The notes under the pieces were generated by a model that had not been told where the DNA came from, searched no databases, and saw only the letters and a program-made list of their open reading frames with translations. From positions 42,093,541 to 42,157,540 of the forward strand of contig CM046457.1 of NCBI GenBank assembly GCA_025506515.1: a DNA stretch of 64,000 nucleotides, read 5' to 3'. The position numbers and the translations under genes are program-made. The stretch is from Flaveria trinervia (Eukaryota > Streptophyta > Magnoliopsida > Asterales > Asteraceae). Shown here piece after piece: positions 44,101 through 53,679 of this stretch (positions are counted from its first letter, which is position 1; every line of letters starts with the position of its first letter).

Positions 44101-45602
44101 ACGTAGGCCCATCAAACCCCGCACTAGATGGGCTCTGTAAGGGTGGAGGTATCAGAAATGAGATAACACTGTAGTACCGGAATTAGGGCGGAGCATCAGT
44201 TTGACATCCTTAGCTAGATACATTGCATCTAATCAAGACGTAGGGCGGTGCAAATGTACCCACTAACGCACGTCATCCTTCAAACCAGCCACAAAATAGT
44301 CGAGAGCTTGTGATTCAAGTAACCGAGGCGCAAGGGACAAAAGATACTCAAAATCATCAATGAACTCATAGATGGAGTCCCCTTGTTTATCGTGGCTAAT
44401 TGTTCATATGGATTTTGAACTTCTAACCCGCTAAAACCTTGCAACAACTCTGCCTGAAACTCAACCCAAGACAGAGAAGAGCGAACCTGAGAGATGATCG
44501 TGAACCAATGTTGTGCCATACCAATCATACTTAACCTAGCGAGACGCAAACGCATTTTGGTAGAAGTGAATTGCGGTTGATATAGATGTTGGCCTTTTGA
44601 TTCCAACCTTGGGGGTCGAAGCCCAAGAACTCAGGAAGCTTCACCTTCTTCACCGCCCATATCCTTGGTGTCGGATTTAGCGCCAGAGGATGAGAATTCC
44701 AACCCCAAAGGACTCGAACCGGAGGAATCAACCACTGGTTTCGATTCCTGAGCTTTCATCCAAGCGAGAACAACTTTTCGGAATTCGGCCGATTCAACCC
44801 GATCTGCCGCCAAAGAGACGAGAGAAGTCTTCATCTCCGAAACATCAGATTGTAGCAAAGAGATTTGATGCTCGTGAGCATCCAAACGGGATGTTTGATT
44901 CACCATAATCGTGGCAGATCAATGGCAGGTCGGACCAATGATGGAGATTGTATTTAGAAATGTTAAACAATTGATGGAACAAGATGTCAAAACCAATTTA
45001 AGAACAAGGACAGGAATGATTGTATTCAAAAGATAGAGGAAGAACAGAAATTACAAATAACCAGGGCTAAGCCCTCTCTCCATGCACAAGCAGGAGCCTC
45101 AAAATAGTAACAACCGAAAGGTAATTCTAACAATATTATTCCCTACTAATATACTACTCATTCTTCCCTGTAACAACATCCTAGCCACTTTCATCTTTTC
45201 CCCTTCTAGAATAAACTTTTAGCACTTTAGGACTTTCCTTTGATGCTGAAATAATTGGACTTGTATCAGTATCTAATAAGTAGAGGTGGAAAAAATAGTT
45301 GGATTCATATTGACGTGGATGGGTAACAAGTCAATACGATGACTTTAACTATGGGTTGAAAAGGGTTTAGGTTGGGTGTATATTATTCATTTTTATATAG
45401 CTAGTATGTCAAATCAGCTTTTAAGACGTATTGAAAATAGTCTTGAGATGATGCAAACAAATGGTATCTAAAGATTGGATCCCATTTTCTTAAACACCTC
45501 TGATATGAAGATACACCTTGCAACAAATGCAGGGACCCGGAATCAGAAAATGAGTCAGAGATTAGCCATGGCGATGCTACAGAGGCTAAACAAGTCGTTT
45601 AG
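34772..45602 (+). CDS. OCP3: OCP3-like homeodomain protein (five exons, probable frame break in exon 3)
   Basis: Plant OCP3 (overexpressor of cationic peroxidase 3) is a homeodomain regulator of defence and drought responses. Exons: 34,772-34,963; 36,002-36,502; 37,142-37,449; 39,756-39,874; 45,533-45,602, all with GT/AG borders and compatible phases. The N-terminus is Ser/Pro/Arg-rich and could be a plastid transit peptide. Exon 2 encodes EEDAFEALFKQLEEDLKNDG and a long acidic run. Exon 3 encodes LDRAIVLELLRDPPPDLLMLSASLP and WSAQKRLKKVHVETLERVYRRSKRPT. Exon 4 encodes NIVHVTKIPRKKVLKWFEDKRSEDG, the homeodomain recognition helix with WFEDKR. Within exon 3 the upstream and downstream parts are in frames that differ by two bases, so the gene is either broken, mis-sequenced or spliced unusually. 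Intron 4 holds a Reina retroelement. The last exon is the least sure. Confidence 0.82.
34964..36001 (+). other. OCP3-like intron 1
   Basis: About 1.04 kb, T-rich, GT...TTTTTGTAG. No embedded repeat was recognised. Confidence 0.7.
36002..36502 (+). other. OCP3: OCP3-like exon 2 with acidic coding microsatellite
   Basis: It encodes 167 residues in phase 0, including the conserved EDAFEALFKQLEEDLKNDG and RWQLRRLAYALKDGRRK blocks. Near 36,350-36,425 a GAAGAT repeat encodes an Asp/Glu run. The donor is AGT|GTAAGC. Confidence 0.85.
36503..37141 (+). other. OCP3-like intron 2
   Basis: About 640 bp, AT-rich, ending GCATTGCAG. Nothing else is seen in it. Confidence 0.7.
37142..37449 (+). other. OCP3: OCP3-like exon 3 with a frame break near 37,310-37,345
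   Basis: It starts IKNLAVDLCLDRAIVLELL and ends VYRRSKRPT|GTGAGT. The first part runs in the frame of 37,142 and the WSAQKR part in the frame of 37,360, two bases apart. No intron of normal size fits between them. Both parts match OCP3 in sense. Confidence 0.8.
38087..38134. repeat. TA/CA microsatellite in OCP3 intron 3
   Basis: About 17 TA repeats are followed by about 6 CA repeats. Confidence 0.9.
38587..39106. mobile_element. Possible foldback MITE in OCP3 intron 3
   Basis: The left end AGAGCTTGCCTAATAGGATG and the complement of the right end AGAGCATGCCCTAGAAGGGC are imperfect inverted repeats that continue for about 37 bp (roughly 70% alike). The interior has purine-rich GAGAGAGATGG on the left and its pyrimidine-rich complement on the right. 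A second AGAGCTTCCCTAATAAG copy lies near 38,848. No clear target duplication was found. Confidence 0.5.
39756..39874 (+). other. OCP3: OCP3-like exon 4: homeodomain recognition helix
   Basis: It begins AATGCCATG after TGCAG and encodes IPRKKVLKWFEDKRSEDGVPDHRLPYQ. WFEDKR is the homeodomain helix-3 signature with the usual N of WFQN replaced by E, as known for OCP3. The exon ends CAAAG|GTTTGC in phase 2. Confidence 0.85.
40049..40385 (-). repeat. 3' LTR of element H
   Basis: 337 bp, TGATGG...GTATCA. It is close to the copy at 44,939-45,268 with several substitutions and small indels. Confidence 0.9.
40386..40402 (-). other. Polypurine tract of element H
   Basis: On the minus strand AAAAGGAGGGAGTAA directly precedes the TGATACAAATCC start of the 3' LTR. 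Confidence 0.75.
40403..41825 (-). pseudogene. Integrase and chromodomain of element H (broken)
   Basis: Minus strand: PKLVWEDISMDFILGLPSSKGFSVIFVIVDRLSKYDHF (first catalytic D, about 41,440), VVRHHGIPKSIVSDSDPLF (second D), and YHHESDGQTKIINRCLEANLRCF (catalytic E). MANRIHHKLAARFFDPFQILEKLGLVAYKLQL and IHPMFHVSLL follow, then the chromodomain (QWFV...WRGQPREDATWEDV, near 40,510-40,440), which helps target chromoviruses to chromatin. The domains sit in different frames with stops between them. Confidence 0.87.
41826..43380 (-). pseudogene. Reverse transcriptase and RNase H of element H (active site altered)
   Basis: Minus strand RT: DLKCRHNQIRMHPDSIAKMAFWTHDGHYEYLVMPFGL, CPATFQAAMNDIFRPLLRHKVAIFFDNILVYS (about 42,640-42,605). 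The second catalytic Asp of the normal FFDD is Asn here. RNase H: LLFFSKALSDRNLAKSAYERELKALDLAVQHWRPYLLG and FMVCTDQKSLKFLLQQR (42,179-41,916). GLTGYYHKFIKNYG connects them. Multiple stops occur and translation is impossible as read. Confidence 0.88.
43618..44908 (-). pseudogene. Gag and protease region of element H
   Basis: A minus-strand frame starts at 44,906 with TSRLDAHEHQISLLQSDVSEMKTSL, the Reina-type Gag N-terminal coiled segment. The VKLPEFLGFDPQGW block (44,640-44,600) and AQHWFTIISQVRSSLSWVEFQAELLQGF follow. A CCHC-type knuckle reads CFRCGQQFGSGHKCPKG (about 43,910-43,860). The protease Asp region near 43,650 (DIV-type) is weak. Confidence 0.82.
44939..45268 (-). repeat. 5' LTR of element H
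   Basis: 330 bp, TGATGG...GTATCA. GTATC follows at 45,269-45,273 as the target duplication. The primer site on the minus strand begins TTGGTCCGACCTGCC, and I could not assign its tRNA. Confidence 0.9.
45533..45602 (+). other. OCP3: Putative last exon of the OCP3-like gene
   Basis: The TGCAG acceptor at 45,532 and phase 2 from exon 4 give a short acidic tail (DPESENESEIS...) to TAG 45,600-45,602. An alternative longer frame reads from the same place. Confidence is limited without a transcript. Confidence 0.5.
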
Positions 45603-46336
45603 TTGGCTGCGGTTAGTATGGAATGGCAGTCAAGTAAACCACATGATGCAAAAAGGTGATTGTGAACAAATCAGTTTTGAGGAGCTGGAGTGGTATACTA
45701 AATCGAGCCTGGTGTTACACTAGAAGCTTACCAATGCCAGTTTGGACATTGTATCTTGTGGAGGTGGTGATGAAAATTTGTGAACACGGTTCAAAATATG
45801 TTTAATCTGTGGTCTTGTGTAGTACTGTGTTTTATTATTAGTGGTTGTATAACTTTGATATAAGTTATGTTTAATACAATGTGCTGGTATTGGAGATGGA
45901 GCTGACTGGTGATGTTTGGTGGTTAACCTGCGGCGTTTGATTGTGGCATATGAACAACATGCTTATCTTCGTATATGAATGTGCATATATTGGAAATGTG
46001 TTGTTAATATGTTGTTTATTTTTGCGTTCTTATTTTGTAACTAGAAAATAATATATTCATCTGGAAAGTTTCAATAAATCAAGATAGGTTCATAAAGGGG
46101 CCCAAGCTTGGAACGATACAAGTAGTTGGGTCAAATAAACTCTAAAGTGGTTCAGTGTGTGGCTAACATGGCCTAAACCGACTCGGGGAAGTCCTTAGTT
46201 GGACAATGTTTGGAGTTCCAAAGCGATTTTTAAACAATTAATAAAAATGCTTTTCCAAGTATAAAAAAATATAAAATCATCTTTTATTTATTTTTTGAAC
46301 TTGTGACAATGGATATTCAAAAACTTGTTAAACCCG
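45603..46336 (+). other. Probable 3' UTR and downstream flank of OCP3-like gene
   Basis: T-rich, with AATACA- and TTTGTAA-like signals between 45,830 and 46,030. No gene is seen. The end of transcription cannot be fixed. Confidence 0.45.
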
Positions 46337-46810
46337 TCATCTTACTACTCTAATAAAAAGATAAATGAGGATACCACGTGTTAGCATCACAATCATTCTC
46401 ATCAATTTTTTCTTGTCTTTCTCTCCTATTAAATAATTATTTTAATTACTAATAAAATTATTTTAATACATTTTAATTTTAATATATAATAAACTTATTT
46501 ATTAAGGTTATTTCTAAATAAATTGGTATTTTTAATAAGTCAAGTTTTTTTTAACAAAAAATAATCAAATTTGAGAGTTGTAATAAGAATTTTTTTAAAA
46601 ATAACATTTTTATACAGTTTGTTTTAAAATTAAAATGTTTATTTTAAAATTTTTTAAAAAGTTGATATCATTGTTTTATAATTTATAGTCATTTTTGATA
46701 CGTAATTTCAATCATATTATATCTTAAAATATCATTTTATAATTAATAAATTTATTATATTAATATTATATTTATTCAAACCGTGTAATACACAGGTTTA
46801 CTAAAACTAG
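46337..46810 (+). mobile_element. Short non-autonomous Helitron
   Basis: The 5' end TCATCTTACTACTCTAATAAAA is Helitron-like (start could be 46,340). The 3' end has the hairpin AACCGTGTAATACACAGGTT (46,779-46,798), then CTAG and T at 46,811, the rule for Helitron termini. The interior is AT-rich with no gene. Confidence 0.75.
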
Positions 46811-47060
46811 TAATTAATATAAATGTTTAAAAAGAAACTTGTTCATTCAAGAAGAGGGCTATATACACCAACCCATCAAGAATGAACTTTTACGGGAAAC
46901 TATTGTTCAAACAAAGACTTTGTTTGAAAAATAAATTTCCGAGACTTTTACCATTCTAACCCCTAGGAAAAATAATTAAATAGATGCATAGGAAGTACAT
47001 AAAATGATAATAATTAGAGAAATCAGAGCAGTCAGTTAAATAAAATGTAACATCTTGAAC

Positions 47061-47731
47061 TAGGGCTGAAATAACAAATCAGACACGAACACGATAAGAC
47101 ACGAACACGATAAATGCTAACATGAACATGACACGATAACTAATCGTGTCATTTTTTCCGGACATGAACACGAACCTATTTAGAAACAGGTTCCACGATA
47201 AGACCTGTTAAGAGACATGATAAAAAACACACGTTTAGTGAAACAAAAATTGACCAAAATCCATTAAAATCTTAATATACCATTATTTTTAGCATGATAA
47301 TTTTTGACATTTTTGAAACAAAGTCAATAAAAAGTCTATTTTAACCGATAACATAGTTTAATAAGGTAATATACGGAGTACGAAGAGGGCTCAGGCGGAG
47401 GTCGGGGACTCGGTCAGTGGTATTATGATAGACGTATTCGATTGAAGCGGTGGTGTAATGGATAAGGTTTTTAAATTAAACATGAAAAATAATGACATAT
47501 ATAATAATATACATATATTAACTATTTTAAATAATCTAAATATAAACAGGTCTTAACATGTGCGTTAACAGGTTAACAAGTGTTTGATCTATTAAGACAC
47601 GATTTTTATCGTGTCTATAATGTGTCGACCTGTTAATGACATGAAACCTAATAAGCTCAAACACGAAACCTGTTAACTTCGTGTCGTGTGATGTCGTGTT
47701 AACAGGTTCGTATCAGAAATTGCCAACCCTA
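47061..47731. mobile_element. hAT-type MITE rich in TCGTGTC
   Basis: The 671-bp element has TAGGGCTG and CCAACCCTA termini and an 8-bp duplication TCTTGAAC / TCTCGAAC (7 of 8 identical), the hAT size. Both subterminal zones carry repeated ACACGA / TCGTGT motifs in inverted order. No transposase is present. Confidence 0.78.
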
Positions 47732-48400
47732 TCTCGAACGTTCAAGTAAGATGTAATAGTTAAAAACACAAGAAATATGAACTTCACATTTCATATATTT
47801 AAATATAATTACATATTATATTTGAAGCTGATTCGTTATTAACAAAACTTATGTAAACTCATAGAGGAAAATAAGTCTATCTTGAACGTCATATTCGTAA
47901 TTTTATAAAATGCTACATATTAAAAGTTATAACAGAAAAATTAATGAAACAACTAAATGAATTATATAAGTAAGCAATCAAGCAGGTTGATGACTTTCAT
48001 CCCGCATCACAGAAGCAAAAATTTGAGTTCCTTCCTTGCTTGCTATAATAAATAGAAGCTTATATATATATTTTTAAGTATATTTTTTTTAAGAACGCTC
48101 TGGTAGAAAGAGAATATTAAGCCCTCAATACCAATTTTGGTGTTATTAGTTATCATTTTTGAAGCGTGAGTAGGGGAGATTCTACATCAAATTGTTGTAG
48201 ATGGTTTTCCGGTATGTTCTCGTTAAATTATGTTTAGTTGTTGTTGTTGTTATTTGTTATTCTTGTTGTTATAAAAATTTTTCAGGTATGTTCTTGTTTA
48301 ATTTTATGTTTAGTTGTTATTATTATTGTTATTGTGCTCTTGCTAGTGTTGTTATTATTGTTATTGTAATTAGGCGTCAGGGTTATTGTCGGAAAAGGTA
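47732..48400. other. Intergenic AT-rich DNA with a tandem duplication
   Basis: Around 48,207-48,350 two imperfect copies of GGTATGTTCTCGTTAAATTA-TTTAGTTGTTGTT follow one another (period about 75 bp). Otherwise nothing is seen. Confidence 0.5.
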
Positions 48401-49659
48401 TTGATTAGCCTCCTAGCTCTTCCTTATCAACTAAAAGCCTTACCCTTAGCTAGTTGACTTACGCATCCTAAGGGGTAGAAAGCTTGCTAGTTAGCATGAC
48501 TTGCGGTAGGGAGATAGCTTGTTAACTTCCTCTCTTGCATTCTTCACTAAAGCGAACCTTTTCCATCCTCATTTGTTGAGACAAATATTTGACTTATGCG
48601 CCTTATTCAATAGCGGTTTAGCGAGTGTTTGAAGCTACTTGCAAGCCCCATAAAGTGAGAAAATACCCCAACTAGGTATGGAAGAGGCAAAAACCAGTTT
48701 CTTCGTAGTAACGAATCACCAAAGACTAAGGGAGGGCGATGAAATCTCATAACTCCAACCAAAAACCCTTCCGAAGAAAAAAACACAAAAACAAACAAAA
48801 AAACAACTATCTATACAAGTTCCTCGGGCATAGAGCCACATCCGTCATTTGGAAAGGTTGTTCGCATGGGGGCACTACTCCCCAAGGAGCCAAGAATGGA
48901 AACATTGAGTCTTTTAGTTCCAACGCCCCCTTAACTCTGATCATAGTCGTCTTCTTTGTAGCCGCTAGTCACCATCTTAAGGAAGGTTTGGAGTGAATGA
49001 GTAAAGGAGAATGTTTAGGACTAAACTAGACCACTATGCTCATAAAAAGTTTCTTTTTCACGCCTTTTCTTTCCTATATATGTATATACTAGAATAGGAT
49101 GATGCATCTATATTCAAATTCAAGGCGAAGTCATTGAACTAACAGACGGAACCAAAGTACTCTAACTCTTATAGGAAGTACCTATCGACCTATTTTGAGA
49201 GCTGCTTATGCCTTTCAACTCCCTGCCACGAGCGGTAGCTGCGCAACACCGATTCTCTTTTTCCTATACTTCCCTCAAACAGGCCTCATTCTCCTAATCA
49301 TGCTGAGGTAATTCAACAACTTCAAGATTTTTCCAAGACTTTGAAAAGGCCTGTTAAAACTAGTACCATGGACGCTAACACTCCTCCAAGCGAATGGAGA
49401 TTGATCATTCCCAGCTTGCTCCTCAAAGAAGTGCACCAAAAGTGGTGGTGGTGGTGGTGGTGGGGGGGGGGGTATCTATCATATTCTTTTATCATTCTAA
49501 TAGGAGCACGCCTCCTTTTAGGAACTCTCTTTCCAAACATCATTGTCCATTAGTAATGGTGTAGGAGAGAGAAGTGACCCTCTAGGTAAGGTTTTGGCTG
49601 ACTTCCCTACTCATTCTCTAGCAAATGGATATGGCCCGATTGAAGGATCAATTGCCTTC
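48400..49659. other. Organelle-like insert, left part (probably mitochondrial DNA)
   Basis: The composition changes: fewer AT runs and many phrases typical of plant mitochondrial intergenic DNA (for example CGGTAGGGAGATAGCTTG, GAGCGGTAGCTGCGCAAC). It is continuous with 51,923-52,861 once solo LTR F2 is removed. No complete organelle gene was recognised. The call rests on style, so a search against organelle genomes is decisive. Confidence 0.42.
49441..49471 (+). repeat. GGT repeat and G-run
   Basis: About seven GGT units followed by ten G residues, a likely G-quadruplex former and a possible sequencing trouble spot. Confidence 0.85.
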
Positions 49660-50151
49660 TGTAAGGCCCCGTTCCCGGGACGCTTACAGCTGGTAATTCA
49701 TCGCACATAAAAGATATACTTTGCATTTAATCATCAAAACATTGCAGCGGAAACATAGAACAATTGGCATTTCATTTCATCATAAAAACTTTTGCAAAAT
49801 AATGCGTCGTTTTTCGGTTACAAAATTACATTGTTGTATTACATCACAAAAGCCTTAACTAAATAGATGCCATCCAAAAGAGCTAAGCAGGCGCCTCGTG
49901 CCATCCTCAGCAATGCTCACCTGTCAACTGGAAAATGCATAAAAGTCAGCGTTGCTGAGTGAGTTCTAGTTTATAATAAAACTTACTTTTCTTTCATAAA
50001 ACCATCCTTTCATATAAAAACATATTATACTTTACATTCGTTCGTGATCATACATCGTACGTACATACAGATAATATCATTATTATCTTCGTCATTCTTT
50101 CGTTCATTCATCATTTCATTCCTTACTTTCATCATCACCATGAACTTTACC

Positions 50152-50352
50152 CTTCATGCTCGTGATACTGTGCCTAAGCCTATAAAAGACCTTCATCGGT
50201 GGTGCCCAACACCAAGTGGTCACAGTACCTAAGGTAAAGTCCAGGTATACCATTGTCATATGCTATGCCCTTCATGCTCATGATACTGGACCTAAGCCTA
50301 TAAAAGATCTTCATCGGTGGTGCCCAGCACCAAGTGGTCACAGTACCTAAGA
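50152..50352. repeat. Tandem duplication in LTR F2 (period about 116 bp)
   Basis: The block from CCTTCATGCTC to GGTCACAGTACC occurs at about 50,152-50,232 and again at 50,268-50,352 with few differences. F1 lacks it. Confidence 0.85.
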
Positions 50353-50868
50353 CACACAACAATGGTTCATCCATACGGTCAATCACAAAGAAAGACCCCA
50401 ATGTGCATCCTTTGGGGTAGCTAACCCGCACACCGTTGAGCTAACACCTACAATGGGTGTGCACCTCCATACATTTGCTTGCAAGCCTTTCTTACATTCA
50501 TTCATTCATTAATGCATGCATTCATCATCATGTTCCTTTTTCATTATCTTTCACTTTACATTACATAATACTTCGTTCATTCATTCATTATCATAACGCG
50601 TAAAGCCATAGGAAAGATAATCATACGACATCACAAGAACATAAACACATCATTCATACATCATCATGCAGGGCATCATACATACATACATACATCATGC
50701 ATAACCATGCAACATTATCATCATCATCAACATCAAGCACATAACATTACATGCCCATCATACCATTATGACCTCATAAGTCAACTTACATAACCCCGGG
50801 AACTTCCTAGGTCAAAGCCTACATTACTCTTTTTTTTTCTCCCCAAAAGTCAGAATTTTTCTAAGTGT

Positions 50869-51226
50869 TCATCCGCATTTCCTATAGTCATCCGCATTTC
50901 CTACAGTTCATCCGCATGGCTATAGTTCATCCACATTTGCCATCCGCATTTCCCTAACTCATCCGCATTTGGTTTCCTTCATCCGCATTAACTCACTTTG
51001 CTCATCCGCATTTTGTACTTAGTCATGCTCATCCGCATTGACTCACTTCATCCGCATTGACTTACCTTGCTCATGCGCATTTCCCAGACTTAGGCAATTG
51101 CTCATCCGTATTTCCTGCACTTATCAATGTTCATCCGCATTGACCTCATCCGCATTGACTTCATCCGCATTGACTTACCCATGGTTAATGTTCATCCACA
51201 TTAACCCCTTTTCATCCGCATTTCTT
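50869..51226 (-). repeat. Short-repeat array in LTR F2 (TCATCCGCATT, about 17 copies)
   Basis: About 17 copies of TCATCCGCATT with 1-2 base variants spaced 12-35 bp apart. It lies about 535 bp downstream of the LTR promoter in sense. Confidence 0.88.
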
Positions 51227-51922
51227 CCAAACACTTAGGTAGATTTAAAGACTTATCAAGTGGATCTAAAACATCATAATCAATTTCCATGCACCATTCA
51301 TCAGGTTCTAAGCTTAAATCTTACCCTCTAAGCCTTAGAACACAATCATACATCATCAAGCATGAACATAGTCACACATCACATCATACCATCATCATAC
51401 ACACATTCGAGCATACGGGTCCGAAACCCAATTTAATAAAACATACATTCATGCATTTTTAGCCCCAAAAATCAGTTAAAAACCAGTAAAAGAGGGGTCC
51501 TAGAACTCACCTTTGCAGCTTTTGAGTATGGCTTCCTCCAAACTCGTTTGCAAATTGAATTCAACCGCTTAGAACCCACTAAAAACAACATACCCGAACA
51601 CATACAAACACACATAAGCATAAACCCGAGGATAAGACCAGTTAAGAACACCATAAAAGCATGAATTCTTACCTTGAATTCGAACTCTTTCTAGTTTTTC
51701 CTTCAAAACCGAAAATTGCTGCTCTTTCTCTCTCTAAAACCCGAAAATCAGTGTGTATATGTGACATATGGGCGGCCATACCACCTTTTACACCCACTTT
51801 TCAAACATTTTGTCCTTTTGGACACTTTTTACTCCTAGACTTGGGTTTTATTTCTTTTCCTTCTTTCTTTCACTTTATTCATTCTTTTCTTTGACTTTAA
51901 AATAACCGGGTGTTACACCTTC

Positions 51923-52861
51923 GTTGTGTGCTATTTGAGTAAATTTCAATTCCCTTACAACTCTTTTGACTAACAAAGTAGATCGGCACTCATCTAAGAG
52001 AATGGAAAATGGAGAATTGTAAAGTGAATAATGATTGCCTTATCCGTCTATCTTTCTGGGCCAGTATCAAAGTCTATTAATAAACAATGCTTAATAAGCA
52101 ACAAAGTGTGGTACATCTTACCCTGCTGAAGTGATTGTTTTGAAAAGATCATGCTTGACCAATAGGGGGAGGAAAGCGAAGCTTCTGCTGCATCACAAGG
52201 ATAAATTCTCTGAGCCCTCTTTCTTATCTATCAACTATCATCTTCTTCTCCGGATACTAAGGGTGCTCCATGAGGCGGACATAGCGACGACTAATGTATT
52301 GGACTCGTCAAATGATATAGTTCACAGGCGGGATCGCACAGGAAGAGCGGTAGCAAGCGACTACCTACGACAAGATATATATATAATAGAGAAGATAAAA
52401 GTCTTTTATGCGTCTTGTGCTGATTTGGTAACTGCCCCTATAGGAATAGGAGGTGGAGTCCCTTTTCTTTGAGTGAAAAAGTCTTCTTTCCGTCTACCCC
52501 TAAACCTAATCTTAAAAAGAAATTCTCAACTTAGGGTTCCCTGCTGCTACGAGTGGGTTGATCCGCTACAATTATTGTTATATATGTATTTATATATAGT
52601 CCTGACCCGAAAGTTACTAGGCATAGGTCATGCCACCTTGTTAAGGTGAATCCTCCCATTCTAGGCCGGGAAACCTGCTCGCTATTTGAGTGTAGTCAGC
52701 AAAAGCAAAGAGAAAAAAGTTACGTAATAAAGGACCAATAAGATTGAATCCTCTAAGAGAGAATGGATTCAAAGTAAAGTTACTATATATATTGATCGAG
52801 GAGAGCGGGGAATAATCCAGATAAGAATCATAATTAAACGTACTAGCTTTAATAGGAATAC
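51923..52861. other. Organelle-like insert, right part
   Basis: Continuation of 48,400-49,659 after F2. It includes phrases such as AGGCCGGGAAACCTGCTCGC and a 113-residue frame (52,131-52,472, plus) with no known domain. Element C has inserted at 52,861. The origin is inferred from style only. Confidence 0.42.
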
Positions 52862-53645
52862 TGCAGGATCGTTCAAGGGCTTGAACACAATTACAACACA
52901 ACAGCACAATGAGGAGATTAACTAAATCTTAATCAAACAGTGAACTAGGTAACCAAAGGTGATGCAGAGAACACAAGTTAACCAAGAGACAGAACAAGAG
53001 AATATAGTTTTCAAGGTAGCAGTATATTGCTTTCTCAAGTTCTTTTACAAGTGTTACAAGGCATATGGAAAGATACAGAACTTGGAATACTTATACTACA
53101 ACCTACAGCCGGCTATACTATGAAAGCCAGCTGGATACAATTGACTAGACACTAACAAAATCAATTGTAGGATCAAAAGGCTTATCTGCCTTTTGACCTT
53201 GTGACTATGACATGCCATAGCTCACATCCTTATACATTACAAAAGGATAAAGTACATAAGTAGAAAGTCTCAGACACAAGACCTCAATGTACAGTTACCA
53301 AAAGCATGGACCTTTTCACCAACTCTTGTAAGTTGGTGGCTTATCAGAGACGCAGCGGAAAAGGTGCTTTATGGAACAGTACATCAGATAAAGCATGTGT
53401 ACTAGTCTTCGGAAGAAATCTGTCTTCATAGGTTGAAGCTTCGGAAGACTTTGTCTCTTCAAGCTTTGGAAGACTTCATGTTAGGCTTCGGAAGATATTG
53501 GTCTTGGCTTCGGAGAAATTACACTTAGAGTATTTTCTAATGCTTTGTGTAATTCTTCCGAAGCATTCTTCACTTCAGTACTTAGTGCATGTTGCTGAAA
53601 CACTTAGGCAGTTTTGGGTTGCATCAGACTTCAGGAATCCTTACA
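52862..53645 (-). repeat. 3' LTR of Sirevirus C
   Basis: 784 bp, TGCAGGATCG...CCTTACA on the plus strand. It contains CTTCGGAAG-type motifs around 53,400-53,565 and TTCCGCTGC (minus) at 53,352-53,360. It matches the 5' LTR of B. Confidence 0.9.
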
Positions 53646-53660
53646 AACTCCCCCTAGGCT
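53646..53660 (-). other. Polypurine tract of Sirevirus C
   Basis: On the minus strand CCTAGGGGGAGTT directly precedes the TGTAAGGATT start of the 3' LTR, nearly the same as in element A (CAGGGGGAGTT). Confidence 0.85.
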
Positions 53661-53679
53661 GATGCTACCAAAACCCTAG

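Larger units (their letters stand above)
40049..45268 (-). mobile_element. Element H: Ty3/gypsy chromovirus (Reina-type) in OCP3 intron 4
   Basis: This is a 5,220-bp element with LTRs of 337 bp (40,049-40,385) and 330 bp (44,939-45,268), both TGATGGAGATT...TTGTATCA, and near-perfect target duplications GTATG / GTATC. On the minus strand gag, protease, RT, RNase H, integrase and a C-terminal chromodomain occur in gypsy order. Short LTRs, small size and the chromodomain fit the Reina lineage. All frames are broken and the RT active site reads FFDNILVYS. It lies antisense to the OCP3-like gene. Confidence 0.9.
49660..51917 (-). mobile_element. Element F2: solo LTR of the F family
   Basis: The 2,258-bp block runs TGTAAGGCCCC...GGGTGTTACA with a perfect CCTTC target duplication (49,655-49,659 and 51,918-51,922) and no coding interior. 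It shares both ends and the TTCCGCTGC site (49,744-49,752) with F1. On the minus strand the promoter region is near 51,755. It interrupts the organelle-like block. Confidence 0.9.

Noticed and set aside
45475..45723. 82-residue plus frame as a separate gene
   Set aside because: It overlaps the probable last OCP3 exon in another frame, has no domain and starts in intron sequence.
49020..49320. A plastid gene fragment
   Set aside because: Phrases look organelle-like, but no frame or motif of a specific plastid gene could be named.
50869..51226. Regular TCATCCGCATT repeats resembling a CRISPR array
   Set aside because: Spacers are short and variable, no cas genes, and the array lies inside a plant LTR.
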